Assembly (NCBI RefSeq): GCF_027891095.1
Contig: NZ_JAQIIO010000011.1
Span: forward strand, 1-64,000
DNA length: 64,000 nt
Source: Aliiroseovarius salicola
Lineage (GTDB): Bacteria; Pseudomonadota; Alphaproteobacteria; Rhodobacterales; Rhodobacteraceae
Reading direction: 5' to 3'
Below the pieces are notes generated by a model. That model did not search any database and was not told the origin of the DNA. It saw only the letters and a list, made by a program, of their open reading frames with translations. The position numbers were made by a program, and so were the translations under genes. Shown here piece after piece: positions 16,574 to 24,709 of the stretch (positions are counted from its first letter, which is position 1; each line of letters begins with the position of its first letter).

Positions 16574-17902
16574 ATGGCAATCGAATATCTCAAACGCGGA
16601 AAGCCCGAAGCAGACCGGGCGGAAGATGACGCCAAGGTGCGTGCGGTGGTGGAAGCCACTCTAAAAGACATCGAAGCACGTGGTGACGAGGTTGTGCGCG
16701 AACTGGCCGTGAAGTTCGACAATTATGATCGCGACAGCTATCGCCTGTCACAGGACGAGATTGATGCATTGATCGCCAAGGTCAGCCCGCAGGATCTGGC
16801 GGATATCAAGTTTGCGCAGGAGCAGGTCGTGAATTTTGCTCAGGCCCAACGAGACAGCATGCTGGATGTCGAAGTGGAAACCATGCCAGGCGTGATCTTG
16901 GGACACAAGAACATCCCGGTGCAAAGCGTCGGCTGTTACGTGCCCGGCGGCAAGTTCCCGATGGTGGCGTCGGCCCATATGTCGGTTGCCACCGCCAAAG
17001 TGGCCGGTGTGCCGCGTATCATCGCCTGTACTCCGCCTTTCAACGGCGAACCGAACCCAGCGGTGATCGCCGCCATGCATCTGGGTGGGGCCGATGAGAT
17101 CTATGTGCTGGGTGGTATTCAGGCCATCGGCGCCATGGCCATCGGTACCGAAACAATCGATCCGGTGCACCTTCTGGTTGGTCCGGGCAATGCCTTTGTG
17201 GCCGAAGCCAAGCGGCAGCTCTTTGGCCGGGTCGGCATCGACCTTTTCGCAGGCCCTACCGAAACAATGGTGATTGCGGATGAAACGGTGGACGCCGAGA
17301 TCTGTGCCACCGACCTCCTCGGTCAGGCAGAGCATGGTTACAACAGCCCTGCGGTTTTGGTCACGAATTCACGGCAACTGGCTGAGGAGACCCTGTCGGA
17401 GATCGACCGTATCCTGACCATCCTACCAACCGCTGGTACGGCCAAGGTCAGCTGGGAGGATTACGGTGAAGTGATCCTCTGCGACACCTATGATGAGATG
17501 CTCGCCGTGGCCGATGACATCGCATCCGAGCATGTGCAGGTGATGACTGATCGCGACGATTGGTTCCTTGAGAACATGACCTGCTATGGTGCGCTGTTCC
17601 TCGGACCGCGCACCAATGTAGCCAATGGCGACAAGGTGATCGGTACAAACCATACGCTGCCCACCAAGAAAGCCGGGCGCTACACCGGTGGTCTCTGGGT
17701 CGGCAAGTTTCTGAAGACGCATTCCTATCAGAAAGTTACCACCGATGAGGCGGCCACGATGATTGGAGAATACGGCTCGCGTCTCTGCATGCTGGAAGGT
17801 TTTGTGGGGCACGCCGAACAATGCAACGTGCGGGTGCGCCGCTATGGCGGGATCAATGTCCCCTATGGCGAAGGGGCGCCCTATCGCGACGCCGCTGAAT
17901 GA
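16574..17902 (+). CDS. HisD-family NAD-dependent dehydrogenase (HpsN-like)
   Basis: A 442-residue member of the histidinol dehydrogenase family. Zinc and catalytic positions are kept: Q251 and H254 in GQAEHG, E319-H320 in SEHVQ, NH in GTNHTLPT and H413 in GHAEQ. Enzymes of this family do a two-step oxidation of a primary alcohol to an acid; the HpsN branch acts on (R)-2,3-dihydroxypropane-1-sulfonate. No histidine genes are adjacent, so a catabolic alcohol is the likely substrate. It starts five bases after the single-domain SnoaL gene. Confidence 0.88.
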   Translation: MAIEYLKRGKPEADRAEDDAKVRAVVEATLKDIEARGDEVVRELAVKFDNYDRDSYRLSQDEIDALIAKVSPQDLADIKFAQEQVVNFAQAQRDSMLDVEVETMPGVILGHKNIPVQSVGCYVPGGKFPMVASAHMSVATAKVAGVPRIIACTPPFNGEPNPAVIAAMHLGGADEIYVLGGIQAIGAMAIGTETIDPVHLLVGPGNAFVAEAKRQLFGRVGIDLFAGPTETMVIADETVDAEICATDLLGQAEHGYNSPAVLVTNSRQLAEETLSEIDRILTILPTAGTAKVSWEDYGEVILCDTYDEMLAVADDIASEHVQVMTDRDDWFLENMTCYGALFLGPRTNVANGDKVIGTNHTLPTKKAGRYTGGLWVGKFLKTHSYQKVTTDEAATMIGEYGSRLCMLEGFVGHAEQCNVRVRRYGGINVPYGEGAPYRDAAE

Positions 17903-17913
17903 GGTGAAGACAG

Positions 17914-17971
17914 GCGTGAGGGGCACTTCCCCTCGCGCTCCCCAGGATACTCATGACAAGTAAAAAGATGG
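17914..17971. repeat. Dispersed intergenic repeat, copy E, with hairpin
   Basis: GCGTGAGGGG (17914-17923) pairs with CCCCTCGCGC (17929-17938, one G-U), followed by CCCCAGGATA and an A-rich AAGTAAAAAG tail. Reversed, the tail matches the 'TTTTTCTTG..A..ATA.CCT.GGGG' core of the copies near 34980, 46876, 50165 and 53764. This copy runs across the start codon of the next gene and appears to supply its AGGA box. Confidence 0.5.
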
Positions 17972-19002
17972 ATCGACACACCGAACATAAAGCCATGATC
18001 GCACCGTTTCGGCGGGCGATGCGGGCGTTTGCCGAAGCCCCGGTGCGAGCAGCGCTGGAAGAGCTTCTGGCTCCGAACGCATGTGTTCGCTTGTGTCATC
18101 CATTTGGCGATCTTTCAGGGCCATGCAGGTTTTACGATGTTGCCTATGCCCCTCTGTTGGAAGCCATGCCGGATCTGGAAGCGCGCGACTGGATTGTCAT
18201 GTCCGGCCCTGATGAACAAGGGAATGACTGGGTTGGTTGTGGCGGACACTATGTGGGCACCTTTATCGCACCTTTCCTGAACATTCCGCCCACAGGGCAA
18301 TTGGCCCACATGCGCTTTCACGAGTTTTACCGGTTGGAAGGCGATAAAGTGGTGGAGATACAGGCGATCTGGGATATTCCTGAACTGATGATGCAGTCCG
18401 GGTGCTGGCCGATGGTTCCCTCGCTGGGGCGCGATCTGTTTGTCCCCGGACCCGCCAGCCAGGATGGATTTGTGTCGGGTCCACGGGATGAGGTGCGCTC
18501 GGACGCTTCCTGCCGGCATATTGTCGATATGCTCAATCACCTGATCCGCCACCCGTTGCAAGGCGGCCCGGAAGTGATGGAGATGGAACGGTTCTGGCAT
18601 CCGCGTTTTAACTGGTATGGACCGGCCGGAATTGGCACCTCGCGGGGAGTGGTTGGATTTCGCCGAAACCACCAAATCCCCTTCCTGTCTGCCATGCCGG
18701 ATCGCGGGCAGTTCCCGGAGGAAACCCCCCATCATTTCTTTGGGGATGGCGACTATGCGGCCGTGACCGGCTGGCCCAATATGGCACAGACACTCTCTGG
18801 CGGGGGCTGGCTGGGCCTGCCACCAACCGGGCAGAAAATTACCTTGCGTAGCTTGGATTTCTGGCATGTCGAAGAGGGTTTGATCCGTGAAAACTGGGTG
18901 CTGGTCGATCTTCTGGACATTTATGCGCAGCTTGGGGTGGACGTTCTTGCTCGCATGTCGGAACTTGCCCCGGCATTTGAGACAAGAGGAGCCGTTTCAT
19001 GA
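17953..19002 (+). CDS. Tandem SnoaL-like (NTF2-fold) protein, paralogue 4
   Basis: A 349-residue protein with two SnoaL-like halves and the same landmarks as paralogues 1 and 2: IPELMMQSGCWP, PGPASQDG, WYGPAGIG and ENWVLVDLLDIYAQLGVD. Its catalysed reaction is unknown. The start is uncertain: the ATG at 17953 follows an AGGA inside a dispersed repeat, so the first residues would be repeat-encoded; 17968 and 17995 are in-frame alternatives. The 3' end overlaps the SDR gene by ATGA. Confidence 0.75.
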   Translation: MTSKKMDRHTEHKAMIAPFRRAMRAFAEAPVRAALEELLAPNACVRLCHPFGDLSGPCRFYDVAYAPLLEAMPDLEARDWIVMSGPDEQGNDWVGCGGHYVGTFIAPFLNIPPTGQLAHMRFHEFYRLEGDKVVEIQAIWDIPELMMQSGCWPMVPSLGRDLFVPGPASQDGFVSGPRDEVRSDASCRHIVDMLNHLIRHPLQGGPEVMEMERFWHPRFNWYGPAGIGTSRGVVGFRRNHQIPFLSAMPDRGQFPEETPHHFFGDGDYAAVTGWPNMAQTLSGGGWLGLPPTGQKITLRSLDFWHVEEGLIRENWVLVDLLDIYAQLGVDVLARMSELAPAFETRGAVS

Positions 19003-19763
19003 CCTTGCCCCGCACTCCATCCTTCCGCCTTGATGGCAAACGCGCCCTTGTGGCAGGCGCCAGTTCCGGCATCGGTCTGGCCTGCGCGGCCGCCCTTGGC
19101 GAGGCCGGTGCTGAGGTGACGGTTGCCGCACGCAGGATCGACGCTCTGGAAGCTTTGGTGGGTGAAATGCAAGCGGCCGGAATGAAAGCACTGGCTCTCG
19201 TCATGGATGTGGCTGATGTGGATGCAACCCAGGCAGCCGTGGCCGAAAACGGTCCTTATGATGTGCTGGTCAATTCCGCAGGTCTCGCCCGCCATGGCCC
19301 CGCGGAGGCCACGGAAGTTGCTGATTTCGATGCGGTATCGGACCTCAATATAAAGGGTGCCTATTTCCTCACTCAAGCTGTGGCCAAAGGGCTGATGGCG
19401 GCAGGTAAACCCGGCTCATTGATCAATATTTCCAGTCAGATGTCCAAGGTGGGGGGACTGGATCGTGCGGTCTACTCTGCGACCAAACACGCGCTGGAAG
19501 GTTTCACAAAGTCGATGGCCATCGAATGGGGTAAAGCGGGGATTCGCGTCAATACGATCTGCCCGACCTTCATCCTCACCGCGCTCACCCAATCCACGTT
19601 CGACCAGCCTGACAAACGGGCCTGGATCGAGGACAAGATCAAGCTGGGCCGTGTGGGGCAGGTCGAAGATATCATGGGAGCGGTCACATATCTCGCCTCT
19701 GATGCTTCCAGCCTGGTCACTGGATCAGCCTTGATGATTGACGGGGGGTGGACTGCGGAATGA
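18999..19763 (+). CDS. Short-chain dehydrogenase/reductase
   Basis: A 254-residue classical SDR. The cofactor motif GASSGIG lies near the N-terminus, then NSAG, the catalytic serine in NISSQ and Y159-x3-K163 in YSATK. It ends with the typical GSALMIDGG. The AARR segment after the second strand suggests NADP(H) could be used. It oxidises or reduces a hydroxyl or keto group of a pathway intermediate. Coupled by ATGA overlaps to both neighbours. Confidence 0.9.
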   Translation: MTLPRTPSFRLDGKRALVAGASSGIGLACAAALGEAGAEVTVAARRIDALEALVGEMQAAGMKALALVMDVADVDATQAAVAENGPYDVLVNSAGLARHGPAEATEVADFDAVSDLNIKGAYFLTQAVAKGLMAAGKPGSLINISSQMSKVGGLDRAVYSATKHALEGFTKSMAIEWGKAGIRVNTICPTFILTALTQSTFDQPDKRAWIEDKIKLGRVGQVEDIMGAVTYLASDASSLVTGSALMIDGGWTAE

Positions 19764-20773
19764 GCAAGGTTACCTCAGCAGAAGTCGCCGCCCTTGCAGG
19801 AGTGAGTCAATCCGCAGTGAGCCGGGTCTTCACTCCCGGTGCGTCGGCTTCGAAAAAGACCATAGAGAAGGTGAAGAAGGCAGCCGAAGAACTGGGCTAT
19901 CGCCCCAATTCCCTTGCACGTGCCATGGTGTCAGGCAAAAGCCGGATTATCGGTTTGGTGGTGGCTTATCTTGAAAACCACTTCTACCCGGAAGCGCTTG
20001 AAAAGCTCTCAAATACTTTGCAGGAGAGGGGATATCACGTGCTCATCTTCATGGCCTCGCAAACGGCCGAGGATGTGAATGACGTGGTTGAGGAAATCCT
20101 GGATTATCAAGTGGATGGGATCATCACTGCTTCTGTGGCCATGTCCTCGGAACTGACCGACCGCTGCCGCAAGGCGGGGGTGCCGATAGTGCTGTTTAAC
20201 CGATCTCAGGACGGGCCGGAATTCTCCTCTGTCGCCTCGAATAATGTGGCGGGTGGGCGCAAGGTTGCTGAGTTTCTGTTGGCTGGGGGGCATAAGAAAA
20301 TCGGCTATATCGCGGGATGGGAAGGCGCATCGACCCAGAGGGACCGTGAAGCAGGATTTGTTTCGCGGCTGGCCGAGGAAGGGATTTCGCTGCACAGCCG
20401 TGAGGTCGGCGATTTCAATATTGACAAGTCGACTGATGCAACACGCCGGATGTTTGACCAGGATCCGCCGGACGCGGTCTTCGTGGCAAATGACCATATG
20501 GCATTTGCAGTAATGGATGTTCTGCGTTCAGAGCTGGGCCTTTCTGTGCCCGGTGATGTGTCTGTGGTGGGTTACGATGACGTGCCCATAGCCGGATGGC
20601 CCGCCTATGACCTGACCACTGTACGACAACCTGCCAACCGGATGGTGGCGGAAACGGTTGATCTCCTGCTTGCAGAAATTGATGGCGAGGATGTTGAGCC
20701 TCAAAAAATCGAAATTGACGGGCCGCTCATTGTGCGTGGGTCTGCCCGTGTGCCGGAAGGATGGAGTGAATGA
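19760..20773 (+). CDS. LacI-family transcriptional regulator 2
   Basis: A 337-residue repressor with an N-terminal helix-turn-helix (VAALAGVSQSAVSR), hinge helix and periplasmic-binding-like sensor domain. The ATG at 19760 forms an ATGA overlap with the SDR stop. Its recognition helix has the same SQSAVSR as LacI 1. Being inside the transporter operon it probably autoregulates through the TGCAT-type operators at 10266-10336, though cross-regulation with LacI 1 is possible. Confidence 0.9.
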   Translation: MSKVTSAEVAALAGVSQSAVSRVFTPGASASKKTIEKVKKAAEELGYRPNSLARAMVSGKSRIIGLVVAYLENHFYPEALEKLSNTLQERGYHVLIFMASQTAEDVNDVVEEILDYQVDGIITASVAMSSELTDRCRKAGVPIVLFNRSQDGPEFSSVASNNVAGGRKVAEFLLAGGHKKIGYIAGWEGASTQRDREAGFVSRLAEEGISLHSREVGDFNIDKSTDATRRMFDQDPPDAVFVANDHMAFAVMDVLRSELGLSVPGDVSVVGYDDVPIAGWPAYDLTTVRQPANRMVAETVDLLLAEIDGEDVEPQKIEIDGPLIVRGSARVPEGWSE

Positions 20774-21759
20774 AGGGTTTCGACAGTAAATTCAAAGATT
20801 TCCCTGACTATATTATCGAGATCACCCGTGAAATCTGGGAAGGTCGTGGGCTGGCAACGCTACATGACTGTTATGCACCGGATATCGTGGTGCGCAGCCC
20901 CGGATCAGTGGTGATCGGCAATGAAAACGTGATTGGCGCAACCATGGCCACGCTGGCGGAGTTTCCGGATCGTGAGCTTCTGGGTGAAGACGTGATTTGG
21001 TCCGGAACACCGGAGGAAGGCATGTTGTCCTCGCACCGGATCCTGACCATGGCCACCCATCTGGGCGATGGTGTCTATGGTACCGCCACGGGCAAGCGAC
21101 TGACCTATCGGGTGATTGCTGATTGTCATGCGAAGAACAACGCGATCGATGATGAATGGCTCATTCGCGATCAGGGCGCGATTGTGCGCCAGATGGGCTG
21201 GGATGTGACCGATTATACCCGTGACCTGATCATGCGCGAAGGCGGGCCAGAGACCTGCGTGAAGCCCTTTACCCCGGATATCGACCAACCCGGCCCCTAT
21301 AAAGGTCGCGGCAATGACAATGAATGGGGAGAGCGCCACGCCGACATACTGAACCGCATCATGTCTGCCGACATTACTGTGATCAAAGCGGAATATGATC
21401 GTGCGGTGCAATCGGAATATCCTGGCGGTGTGACCGGTCACGGGTGGGATCCCGTTGAGCGGTTCTGGATGGGGCTGCGTGCGGCTTTTCCGACAGCCAA
21501 GTTCGAAATCCACCACCAGATCGGGCGAGACGATCCCCATATGCCACCGCGTTCGGCCATTCGATGGAGCCTGACCGGCACCCATGACGGCTGGGGCAGC
21601 TTTGGCAAGCCAACGGGTGCACAAGTGCATGTGATGGGAGCCAGCCACGCGGAATTTGGTGCGGTTGTACCCGGTCAGGTCAAGCTGCGCCGCGACTGGA
21701 CCCTATTTGATGAAACTTCGGTCTGGAAACAGATCCTCCTGCACAAGGGTGATCTCTGA
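20770..21759 (+). CDS. Divergent tandem NTF2-fold (SnoaL-like) protein, paralogue 5
   Basis: A 329-residue protein that begins like a SnoaL/NTF2 domain (an 'IWEGRGLATLHDCYAPDIVV' opening) and has a second such half from about residue 180 (ERFWMGLRAAFP, IRWSLTGTHDG). It lacks the shared ENWV..D signature, so it belongs to a separate branch from paralogues 1-4. It overlaps the LacI stop by ATGA. Function unknown; an isomerase, dehydratase or hydrolase is plausible. Confidence 0.7.
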   Translation: MKGFDSKFKDFPDYIIEITREIWEGRGLATLHDCYAPDIVVRSPGSVVIGNENVIGATMATLAEFPDRELLGEDVIWSGTPEEGMLSSHRILTMATHLGDGVYGTATGKRLTYRVIADCHAKNNAIDDEWLIRDQGAIVRQMGWDVTDYTRDLIMREGGPETCVKPFTPDIDQPGPYKGRGNDNEWGERHADILNRIMSADITVIKAEYDRAVQSEYPGGVTGHGWDPVERFWMGLRAAFPTAKFEIHHQIGRDDPHMPPRSAIRWSLTGTHDGWGSFGKPTGAQVHVMGASHAEFGAVVPGQVKLRRDWTLFDETSVWKQILLHKGDL

Positions 21760-21868
21760 ATGTCCACCCGCATTTCATCTCTGGATGCCAGTCAGGCCAT
21801 GCGGCGCTTTCACGCGCACCGGGCCAGCCTGCGTGCCCGGCGATTGAACAACCTCCCTCCCGGAGCCC

Positions 21869-21889
21869 GGGTTTGAACCGTTCAAGCCC
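21869..21889 (+). other. Intercistronic hairpin before the cupin gene
   Basis: GGGTTTGAA (21869-21877) pairs with TTCAAGCCC (21881-21889) with one wobble pair and a three-base loop. No T-run follows. The 148-base gap here is the second longest in the long operon and the cupin gene after it has a strong AAAGGAG box. Confidence 0.45.
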
Positions 21890-21907
21890 CACCCAAAGGA
21901 GATTAAA

Positions 21908-22870
21908 ATGAGCAATATCCAAGACCGCATCGTTCGCTATGGCGAGCTGAAACCCTGTAAAACCGCCTTCATCGACGCCCATACACCAGGCTCTGACCAG
22001 AAGGAAAACTTCACCATCATCGGTGGCGGTGTGTCGGAATCTCCCGACCAGCACGTGCACATCACCGACAAGATCGGGTTCAACATCGGCGCTGCCGGAC
22101 AGCCGCCGAAATGTCGCAACTCGCTGCACAGCCACACCACGGCGGAAGTGTTCTTTGTGGCCAAGGGCCGCTGGCGCTTTTTCTGGGGGCGATACGGCAC
22201 AGCAGGGGAATTCGTTGCTGAAGAAGGTGATATCTTCAACATTCCCACCGGGATTTTCCGTGGCTTTGAAAACATTGGCACCGACTACGGCATGATTATG
22301 TCGATGCTGGGTGGCGACGATGCGGGTGGCGGTGTGACCTGGGCCCCTCAGGTGATCGAAGACGCACGGGCCCACGGGTTGGTACTGGGCGAAAATGGTG
22401 TGCTTTATGACAGCAAGAAAGGAGAGGAACTGCCCCACAATGTCTCTCCCATGCCGCTTCTTACCGAGGAAGAACTCAAGGCCTATCCGGAAGTGCCCGT
22501 CGATGCCGTTATCGGCAAATATGTCGCCCGTTACTGGGACATGATGGCGCTGGCGGCGGACAAGCCCACCAAGGTGATTGGCGAGGATGGCTTCATCAAG
22601 GATAAGCCGGGTTTTGAGGTTGATTTTCTGACCCGCGGCTCTGCGGTGACCGACGCCATCAAGGCAGAAAAGCCGGTTGTTCTGATGCCGATGCGGGGCA
22701 ATTGGCGGATCAATGTGGATGGCTACGAGGTTGTTCTTTCGAATGGCGACACCGCACTTGTGCTGCCCGGTGAAAGCTATGTGGCTGAACCCTCGATGAC
22801 CGGTGAGGCCAGCCTTTATCGGATCACCACCACCGATGATGCGCCCGGGGCCACCTGGACCGGAAATTAA
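21908..22870 (+). CDS. Bicupin-like protein
   Basis: A 320-residue protein with an N-terminal cupin barrel carrying the metal motif H74-x-H76-x3-E80 (HSHTTAE), then FNIPTGIFRGFEN at its second motif. The C-terminal part (about 245-310) resembles a second, metal-less cupin (GNWRINVDGYEVVLSNGDTA split by short loops). Such proteins can be dioxygenases, isomerases or metal-dependent lyases. An AAAGGAG box precedes the ATG. The role in the pathway is not assignable. Confidence 0.7.
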   Translation: MSNIQDRIVRYGELKPCKTAFIDAHTPGSDQKENFTIIGGGVSESPDQHVHITDKIGFNIGAAGQPPKCRNSLHSHTTAEVFFVAKGRWRFFWGRYGTAGEFVAEEGDIFNIPTGIFRGFENIGTDYGMIMSMLGGDDAGGGVTWAPQVIEDARAHGLVLGENGVLYDSKKGEELPHNVSPMPLLTEEELKAYPEVPVDAVIGKYVARYWDMMALAADKPTKVIGEDGFIKDKPGFEVDFLTRGSAVTDAIKAEKPVVLMPMRGNWRINVDGYEVVLSNGDTALVLPGESYVAEPSMTGEASLYRITTTDDAPGATWTGN

Positions 22871-22892
22871 ACCTAAAAGGGAGGAGCCCATA

Positions 22893-24017
22893 ATGACAGC
22901 TATCAAAACAACCCACGTGGGCTCCTTGCCTCGTACACAGGACGTGGTGGATTTCATCTTTGCCCGTGAACGTGAAGAGGCGTTTGAACAAGACGCATTT
23001 GACGCTTGTATGACAGCCGCGGTGTCGGAGACAGTGCGTAAGCAGGTCGAGGCGGGAATTGATGTGGTCAGCGATGGTGAGACCTCGAAAATCTCCTACG
23101 CCACCTACGTAAAGGACCGCTATACCGGCTTTGCCGGCGACAGCCCGCGCAATGCGCCGGCTGATCTGAAGATGTTTCCAGGTTTTCTTAATCGGCTCGC
23201 CGATGACGGCGGCACGCCAAAATACGCCCGACCGATGTGCGTGGGTGAAGTGCGCTCAAAAGGGCAGGGGGAGCTTGAGAAAGACATTGCCAATCTGAAG
23301 GTGGCAATAGCGGAACATGGTGCCGAGCGCGGGTTCATGAACGCGGCCAGCCCCGGGGTGATCTCGCTATTCCTGCAAAACGATTATTACAAATCGCGTG
23401 AAGCCTATCTGGCTGCGCTCGCGGATGCGATGAAGGCTGAATATGAGACCATCGTGGCCTCCGGACTGGATTTGCAGCTTGATTGCCCGGATCTTGCCCT
23501 GTCTCGTCACATGCTATTTACGGATCTCAGCGACGACGAATTCGTGAAGGTGGCAAATCTGCATGTAGAGGCGTTGAACTATGCGTTGTCGGACGTACCC
23601 GCAGATAAGGTGCGCGTGCATATCTGCTGGGGCAATTACGAAGGCCCGCATTGTTGTGACATCCCAATGGCCAAGATGTTCGACACGCTGATGGCGACAA
23701 AGTCCCGTTACGTGCTGTTTGAAACTTCAAACCCGCGCCATGGGCATGAATGGACGACGTTTCGGGACCGGAAGGCGGATATTCCCGAAGATAAGGTGCT
23801 GGTGCCCGGCGTGGTCGATACCACCACCAATTTCGTCGAACACCCCGAGCTGGTGGTACAAAGGATTACGCGCTTTGTAGATATTGTTGGCGCAGATCGG
23901 GTGATGGCCGGATCTGATTGCGGGTTCGGCACTTTTGCGGGCTTTGGTGCAGTGGATCCAGACATTGCCTTTGCCAAGCTTGCAGCCCTGTCGGAAGGGG
24001 CAAGTTTGGTCAAATGA
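22893..24017 (+). CDS. MetE-core-like zinc methyltransferase
   Basis: A 374-residue protein equal to the C-terminal catalytic barrel of cobalamin-independent methionine synthase, without the N-terminal half. All four zinc ligands are in place: H243 and C245 in VHICWG, E277 in LFETSN and C343 in GSDCGFG. Short 'core-MetE' proteins in other organisms take methyl groups from donors other than methyl-THF, including corrinoid proteins. With a corrinoid protein in the same island, this one could be the acceptor-side methyltransferase. The ATG at 22893 has a GGAGGAG box. Overlaps the next gene by ATGA. Confidence 0.85.
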   Translation: MTAIKTTHVGSLPRTQDVVDFIFAREREEAFEQDAFDACMTAAVSETVRKQVEAGIDVVSDGETSKISYATYVKDRYTGFAGDSPRNAPADLKMFPGFLNRLADDGGTPKYARPMCVGEVRSKGQGELEKDIANLKVAIAEHGAERGFMNAASPGVISLFLQNDYYKSREAYLAALADAMKAEYETIVASGLDLQLDCPDLALSRHMLFTDLSDDEFVKVANLHVEALNYALSDVPADKVRVHICWGNYEGPHCCDIPMAKMFDTLMATKSRYVLFETSNPRHGHEWTTFRDRKADIPEDKVLVPGVVDTTTNFVEHPELVVQRITRFVDIVGADRVMAGSDCGFGTFAGFGAVDPDIAFAKLAALSEGASLVK

Positions 24018-24709
24018 CACCGCTTCTGCTGCTTCCCGGCATGATGTGTGATGCCCGGCTATATGGCCCTCAGATGGACGTGCTGTCGGGCCGGATCCCG
24101 ATCATGACCTGCCCGATTGGTGGTCAGGATAGTATGGCGGATTTGGCTGCTGATATTCTGGCGTATGCCCCACCGCGTTTTGCCATCGCAGGCCTCTCCA
24201 TGGGCGGGATCGTAGCGATGGAAGTTTTGCGCCAGGCCCCGGACCGGGTATTGGGGATCGCGCTGATCGACACCAATCCGCTGGCCGAGAAAGACGAGGT
24301 TAAAGCACGCCGCGTGCCGCAGATAGAGACCGTCCGAAATGGTGGTCTTCGGACCGTCATGCGTGAGGAGATGAAGCCCAACTATCTCACGGACGGCCCG
24401 CAGCGTGGTGCAATCCTCGATCTCTGCATGGATATGGCGATGGACCTCGGTGCTGACGTTTTCATTAACCAATCCAAAGCGTTGCGAGGCCGGATTGATC
24501 AAAGTGACACATTGCGCGGTTTCACTCGACCCGCTCTGGTGCTCTGTGGGCGGGAGGATGTGCTCTGCCCGGTGGAACGCCATGTATTGATGCATGATCT
24601 GCTGCCGAACAGTCGGTTGGAGATCATTGAAAACGCGGGGCATCTGCCCACGCTGGAACAATCCGACAAAACAAATGCAGCGCTGATCCGCTGGCTGGAG
24701 GAGCTATGA
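24014..24709 (+). CDS. Alpha/beta hydrolase
   Basis: A 231-residue alpha/beta hydrolase with nucleophile S62 in GLSMGG, acid in GREDVL and histidine in AGHLPTLE. An ester, lactone or C-C bond could be its target. It is coupled by ATGA overlaps to the MetE-like gene upstream and the RraA-like gene downstream, so it is part of the same catabolic operon. Confidence 0.85.
   Translation: MTPLLLLPGMMCDARLYGPQMDVLSGRIPIMTCPIGGQDSMADLAADILAYAPPRFAIAGLSMGGIVAMEVLRQAPDRVLGIALIDTNPLAEKDEVKARRVPQIETVRNGGLRTVMREEMKPNYLTDGPQRGAILDLCMDMAMDLGADVFINQSKALRGRIDQSDTLRGFTRPALVLCGREDVLCPVERHVLMHDLLPNSRLEIIENAGHLPTLEQSDKTNAALIRWLEEL

Noticed and set aside
16574-17902. Histidine biosynthesis or the known dihydroxypropanesulfonate pathway
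   Set aside because: No hisG/hisC or sulfolactate genes are adjacent; the operon instead holds SnoaL, SDR and sugar transporter genes.
21680-22957. 425-codon minus-strand open frame
   Set aside because: Antisense to the bicupin gene, which has a metal-binding HxH..E motif and an AAAGGAG box.
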